In this document: in pieces, positions 59,133 through 64,000 of the stretch | Numbering within the stretch: the first letter of the stretch is position 1 | Layout of the letters: the number at the start of each line of letters is the position of its first letter | NCBI GenBank assembly: GCA_036785705.1 | Contig: JAWUZG010000001.1 | Coordinates: 6,324,001-6,388,000 of the forward strand | Direction of reading: 5' to 3' | DNA length: 64,000 nucleotides | DNA from: Acanthornis magna | Lineage: Eukaryota > Chordata > Aves > Passeriformes > Acanthizidae | Position numbers and translations under genes: made by a program | The notes under the pieces: model-generated | Told to the model about the DNA's origin: nothing | What the model saw: the letters and a program-made list of their open reading frames with translations, nothing else | The model's database searches: none

Positions 59133-62100
59133 GTGAGTAATTTTCAAATTGGTGTTCACTACCAGAGCAAAGAATGAAGCTTGTATTTGTTATATTGAAA
59201 CTTCAGATGTGCTACAGTATATCATCATGGTAACTTAACATGTTCAGAGAAAACATTAATGATGTTTATTAATGATATTTCAGAAAACTGCTTATGGGTA
59301 AAGCAGGGTAAAACTGGAGTAAAGAAAAGAAGGCAATGGTTCTCTGCTCGCATAGATTTAGAACTGTTTTCTCATCTTTTCATATAAAAAGAGGAGAAAC
59401 CCCAATGTGACTTTTGTCTCATTTTGATTGATTTTAAGCACCTGCTCTCTGTTTATAATCTGACCACAATACTCATGCACAACTATATTTATAAATAATT
59501 TTTTCTGCTATAAAAACTAAGAAAAAAAAATCAGTCTTCATAGCTCCAGTGTGTGGCTTAGAAAAGGATGTGGAGTGGATTTGCTTTACAACGGTTGTCA
59601 GTGTTCATTTGTTGAAAGCTGAGTCATGAGTATGACTTGGTGGTATGGGGGTTATTTCATTCTTGCGGGATGTTAAGAAAAATCTCTGTGGACTCTTTCT
59701 AACCTTGATCACCATTCTTACTGTAATTCTATAACCTAAAAATGGAATAGAAAGCAATATTAGGACTTCAAATGAATTTATTTTAACCTGAAATTTTTGG
59801 TACCTTGATTTATTCCTTAATACATATTCTTTATTGCTCTGCACGGGAGTTAGGCTTCGTGTGACTGTTTGATCTCTTCTTACTTCTTGAAAAGCTTCTT
59901 GAACATCCGGATATGCTAATTTTAAATTTGCAATGTAGTTTGGGTTTGTTTACAGTACCAACCCTTTTATCAATTTATTGAAGTTCAAGCATTGTAGACC
60001 TGGTACCAAAGGCTAACTAATGATAAATAGTCAGAAGGGATATTTGGAAAACTTTTTTTTCTCATGCTTTGGTATTAGTTTAGCTGATCAGACATGCACA
60101 CAGGAAGAAGTACAGACTGCTATGGTATTCTGAGACTGAAAAATAGTACCTATATATTTAAAATTGAATCAAATAATTTCTGAAGCTGGAAAGGTCCTCT
60201 GGATATGGTGTAGCCTAAGCTTCTACCCAAAATAGTGTCTCCTAAAGCAGGTTTAGTCAGTTTTGAATATCTTTAAGGATGGAGGCTTGACAGTCTTTCT
60301 GGGCAATCTGCGTTCTCAGTACCACAGTGATTTGAGGACATTGCTAGCTGTTGGTTTACTTTCCAGTACATATGTTTATTTGTGGGTACCTGGTAACAAA
60401 CAGCAGACTTTTTGCATCCAGAAATATGATCTATTGGTTTCTTGTTAAAATTGCAAATTTAAGCCTGAAAAGCTAATTGCAATAGCACATTGCTTGGTTT
60501 AGGAGTGTAACATCATCTTTGAGTTTAGGGAAATTGAGGATTGAGATAACTGGAACTAAATCCTGGACTGGACAAGGAAGGACCTGAACAGCTGTGCGCA
60601 GAAACCTCAGAGCACCTGCAACTAACCAGGTGTCTGTATTTCAGGGTCTGCATGAGGAAAGATCATTCTGGCCTGTTGGTGTAAAAAAAGATATATTTAT
60701 ATATAACAGGCAAGAAATGTGATGTGCTGATATTAAAGTCAAAGAGGAAGTTTCATTGCAAAGCTTTTCCTTCAAGTTCTGATGGCATTCTTAGGCCACA
60801 ATTTCTTACATTTTTTTGTGAGTGCTGAGTTAATTTCCATAGTGTGCTCCTGGAGTCTCTTGGAGCCCCAAGTTTGCCTTCCTTTAAAAGCTTCAGATTT
60901 CCCATGGAAATGGTCAACAACTTTGGTGTGTTCAAATGAAACAGGTTTTGAGAGAGAATTTATGTAAGAAGATTTCCAAGTATTTGGAAATTCTGTGAAT
61001 AACTACTAGTTTTTGAAGTGGGTACTCTGTAAGTGTGAAATTCAGGACTTTTAGACAATAAATACAGCTGCATTTAAGACAAACTGATTGCATACATATG
61101 TAAAAGCAGATTTGAATTTCATATTACATATTGAAATAAACACAGGATATGCATTTATTTTATGATGAAATCTTTTCAGCAAATGAAGGTATTGGACATC
61201 TAATTTATTCAGCTATTAGTTCCAATCTCCTGACTCCCACTCAGGCTTTTCTCATTTGCTCAGCTTTGCACCACCAGCTGTCTTGCTGAAACTTCATTGT
61301 GGGTGTCCTGCTCCAGTCTGCCATTGAAGTGTGACAAAAATCACATCTGACTTTATTACTGAGCATTGGGATCAAAGTAATAGAACCCGCTCTGGCACAT
61401 ACAAAAAAAATCACTTATTTCAGCTGCCAAGGGTCCCACTTGAGTTATTTTCACACTTTTCTTCTAGTTGCTGTTTCCTTTCAGTATTTAGATTATTAAG
61501 AAAATTTTCTGATTCCTTTTTTACAATACTTTACCCATTTCTTCTCCTCTATACAGAAAATAATGGTTTGTGACTTGGCTGTCAATTTTCTTGTTTATGG
61601 TACAAGTTTTTTCCTTTGGCTTCTTGTCTTTTCAGTTCTCCTGAAGTATTGTTGACCAAAAATCTGTGTCTTATCCATGCATTTACTGACTCTATTGTTA
61701 TACTTTGGCTTTCCCCGCTGTTATTTTTGCCATGTTTCATGATTCTGGAATCCTACATTGTGCTTTTCCCATGTCCTTTATAATTGCTGATTTTATTGCT
61801 TTTTTTAAATGCATTACTGTTTGGGATACAATAATTTCAAATTGGATGTGGGGAGTGGAAGGCATTTATTTAGAAAAAAAATTGACTTCTGTTCTCTGAA
61901 GTTTTCTCTTGTGCAGCTGCTTGAATTGTTTTCCTGAGATACTCTTACAAGTTTCTTACAAAGTAGCGCAGTCTCCAAAACTAATTGAGTGAATAATTTT
62001 TCCAATGTAGATCTTTCTAAATTTCTATGTACTATATTTCTAGCAGATTCTGAAAAGAATTTAACAAGCTTTACAAACTGGCTTAGGAAGAAGATTGCAT

Positions 62101-64000
62101 ACGTTGTAAAGCCAATTTAAAAAGTGCAGATAAAAAAATTTAATTCATTTTATTCATTTAAACCTCTATTTAAAATACAGCAGTACATGCACTCTGTCTG
62201 TTTTAACTCACTAGAGAGAACCCCGTAGCTAAGAGCAGAAAGTGATACCTGTATTGCCACAAGGTCAGACCCCTTGAACTGTTTCTCTGAACCATCTGAC
62301 ACTGTGATCCTCTTGGGGAAGAAGGAGAGTCGGTATCTTGCTTTTGTACAGCAGTTTAGAGAGAAAACACACCATATATAAGTGTTCAGTAACATATGTC
62401 TCTCTAATCTGTCTAGGTATTCATACTCCACTCATCACCATGGCACATGACTGCCTAGCAACAGTTGCATAAAGTGATGGAAAAAATTATATAAGCAGGT
62501 TTGAGGACTGGTACTCTATTCCATTTTCCTTTCATTTATATTAGAACCTTGTAGGAAGTGTATATTTTATAATGTGGTAACTTATTTTTCTAATTTTTTA
62601 CCATTTTATTTTCCCAAACCCATTCCCATGAGCCATTAGCAACAGAAAGCAGCACTTCCCAAAAAAAGATTCAGCCCTTTAGAACATTCAGATAGGAGTA
62701 GGCTTTCTGAAAATGAGCAAAAACATCTTGAGGAATCCATTTTGTTAAATGTTTATCTATAATTTTTTATAAAACTAAGCAAAAAGCATGAACTGCTATA
62801 GTTAAAGCTAAATGACCAATGCATGTACTCAATAGCTGGAGTAAATTTTCATTCCCTGTGAGGTTGGAAAATACATGCAACACAGACTGAGCAAGGGTTT
62901 AAAGAGTAATAACAATGTCATTACATTCTTTATGATGGTCATCTGTAAAGCTGATGATCAAGTAGAGTGTTAAAGCTGTTAATGTTGGACACTTGGCTCT
63001 GTGTGGGCTCTGCTCCTTGAGCCCACCTGCAATGTGTATCTGTGCATGTGTGGATGCCTGTCTTCTAGGTGGTTTTTGAGGAGGGATTATTCTACATTAA
63101 TTTTATCTACCTTTGTCCATATTTCATCCATTGTTTTGGTGTTCTTTTAAGAGACCATTTAAAATTCATTTTGGAGCCAGGTATAATTTTATACATAGAT
63201 ATTTAATGAAAATTGTGCATTCAGATAATATGAAGCTGTGTATTGATGTGGGATTTGTTTACTTGCCCAAAGCTCTCTGGATGGAGGTAAAGTGAATTCT
63301 AAAAAATATTTTATTGTTTCTGACTATTTTTTTTTCAAACAATATGTCTGTATCAAAGCTGATTTAATCCTAATGGAAAAAAGAGGAGGGATAAAAAATT
63401 CCAAGAGGAAGGATAAGAAACCCTAAACAGTCGACTGTCTCTAAGTGGAATGTATGGTTTCTGATCACGTAGAACTTTTTACTGGATTGCACATTTATTT
63501 TTCAATTCAATGTGAAAAATGTGGTTTAACCCTATCTGAAATATTTCCTTTTTTTGTTGTTATTGTAGATTTTTGTGGGGGAGGGGATGTCAATTTTTTT
63601 GACATTTTTTGGTAGGGTTAGAAATTTTCCATATCAATTGTACTACATACTATTGCCTTGATTTTTTTCTTTTTTTTTTTTTTGGCTTTCTTTCTACCTC
63701 TGCTTTTACTTACAATCATATCACAACATTTAGTTTAAAAATATAATATTTTAGTTCAAATCTTTGCAATGATTTTGGTATTAGTTTTTGTTTTTATTTA
63801 AGTCCTGCAGTTTTAAGTATCCTAAACATACTTGGGCATGAAGTAGGATCAGTAACTAAACAGAATTTAAACAGTCACAAAGACATTAATTTTCTTCAGT
63901 TGTTTTCATTGTTACCAGGTTGTATAAGGAGAACAATATATAATAATTTAAAATAAGGAAGATGACTATAATTCTTGTGGTGAATCTGGATAAGTTTTAC
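59133..64000 (+). other. PCLO: PCLO intron 2, 5' part (runs off the window)
   Basis: Begins GTGAGT and continues to the end of the window. No sequence encoding the expected next residues (VKEWLCLNC-like) is visible, so exon 3 lies beyond 64,000 and the intron is at least 4,868 bp. It is AT-rich, with a CR1 fragment (about 60,160-60,345), a T run near 63,661-63,682 and no other recognised element. Confidence 0.85.
60160..60345 (-). mobile_element. CR1 LINE 3' end fragment, antisense, in PCLO intron 2
   Basis: On the + strand it reads as a reverse-complemented CR1 end: GCTGGAAAGGTCCTCTGGAT, AAGCAGGTTTAGTCAGTTTT, GAATATCTTTAAGGATGGAG, GCTTGACAGTCTTTCTGGGC and AATCTGCGTTCTCAGTACCA, in the expected order. 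It is more diverged than the copy at 18.4 kb and its outer ends are soft. Confidence 0.75.

Noticed and set aside
58608..59159. 183-codon minus-strand frame (Leu/Trp/Arg-rich) opposite PCLO exon 2
   Set aside because: It is the mirror of the Pro/Gln repeat codons on the + strand. Its apparent repeats are inherited from the PCLO coding repeat.

Overview
The window looks like AT-rich vertebrate nuclear DNA, most likely from a bird. The evidence is the set of degraded CR1 LINE copies, several with the typical avian CR1 3' tail ending in a CTGTGATTCTG-like motif, the lack of any recognisable mammalian SINE or L1, and a pair of LTR-like repeats of a type I associate with avian genomes. I cannot name the species. 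Nothing indicates a bacterial, plasmid or phage origin.

One protein-coding gene can be supported: the 5' end of PCLO (piccolo), the giant scaffold of the presynaptic active zone, on the + strand. It has a GC-rich CpG-island promoter and 5' leader (about 51,290-51,720), coding exon 1 (51,721-51,962), an intron of 5,933 bp, and coding exon 2 (57,896-59,132). Intron 2 starts at 59,133 and runs past the end. Together the exons encode the first 493 residues: a conserved N-terminus, a proline/glutamine-rich repeat region, and six of the eight cysteines of the first Piccolo/Bassoon zinc finger.

The first 51 kb is a gene desert upstream of PCLO. It holds at least seven CR1 fragments: about 800-985, 8,740-9,035, 18,411-18,645 (minus), 27,595-27,778, 41,240-41,402, a long 43,050-45,295 copy, and 50,140-51,290. 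The last directly abuts the PCLO CpG island, and an eighth lies in intron 2 (about 60,160-60,345, minus). There are also two related LTR-like repeats in opposite orientation (28,780-29,300 and 35,080-35,375), another LTR-like segment beside a 15-bp minisatellite (285-720), simple repeats, and a few unexplained stretches.

The most interesting signals are around PCLO. Intron 1 appears to be a GC-AG intron. It also carries a 44-bp minisatellite in which a half-site resembling RE1/NRSE (the REST silencer motif) recurs four times at exact 44-bp spacing, the last copy being a near-complete 21-bp RE1. An upstream ATG in the leader opens a reading frame that overlaps the PCLO start codon. No wholly new multi-gene system is visible; most long open frames elsewhere come from low complexity, GC-rich DNA or CR1 remnants.
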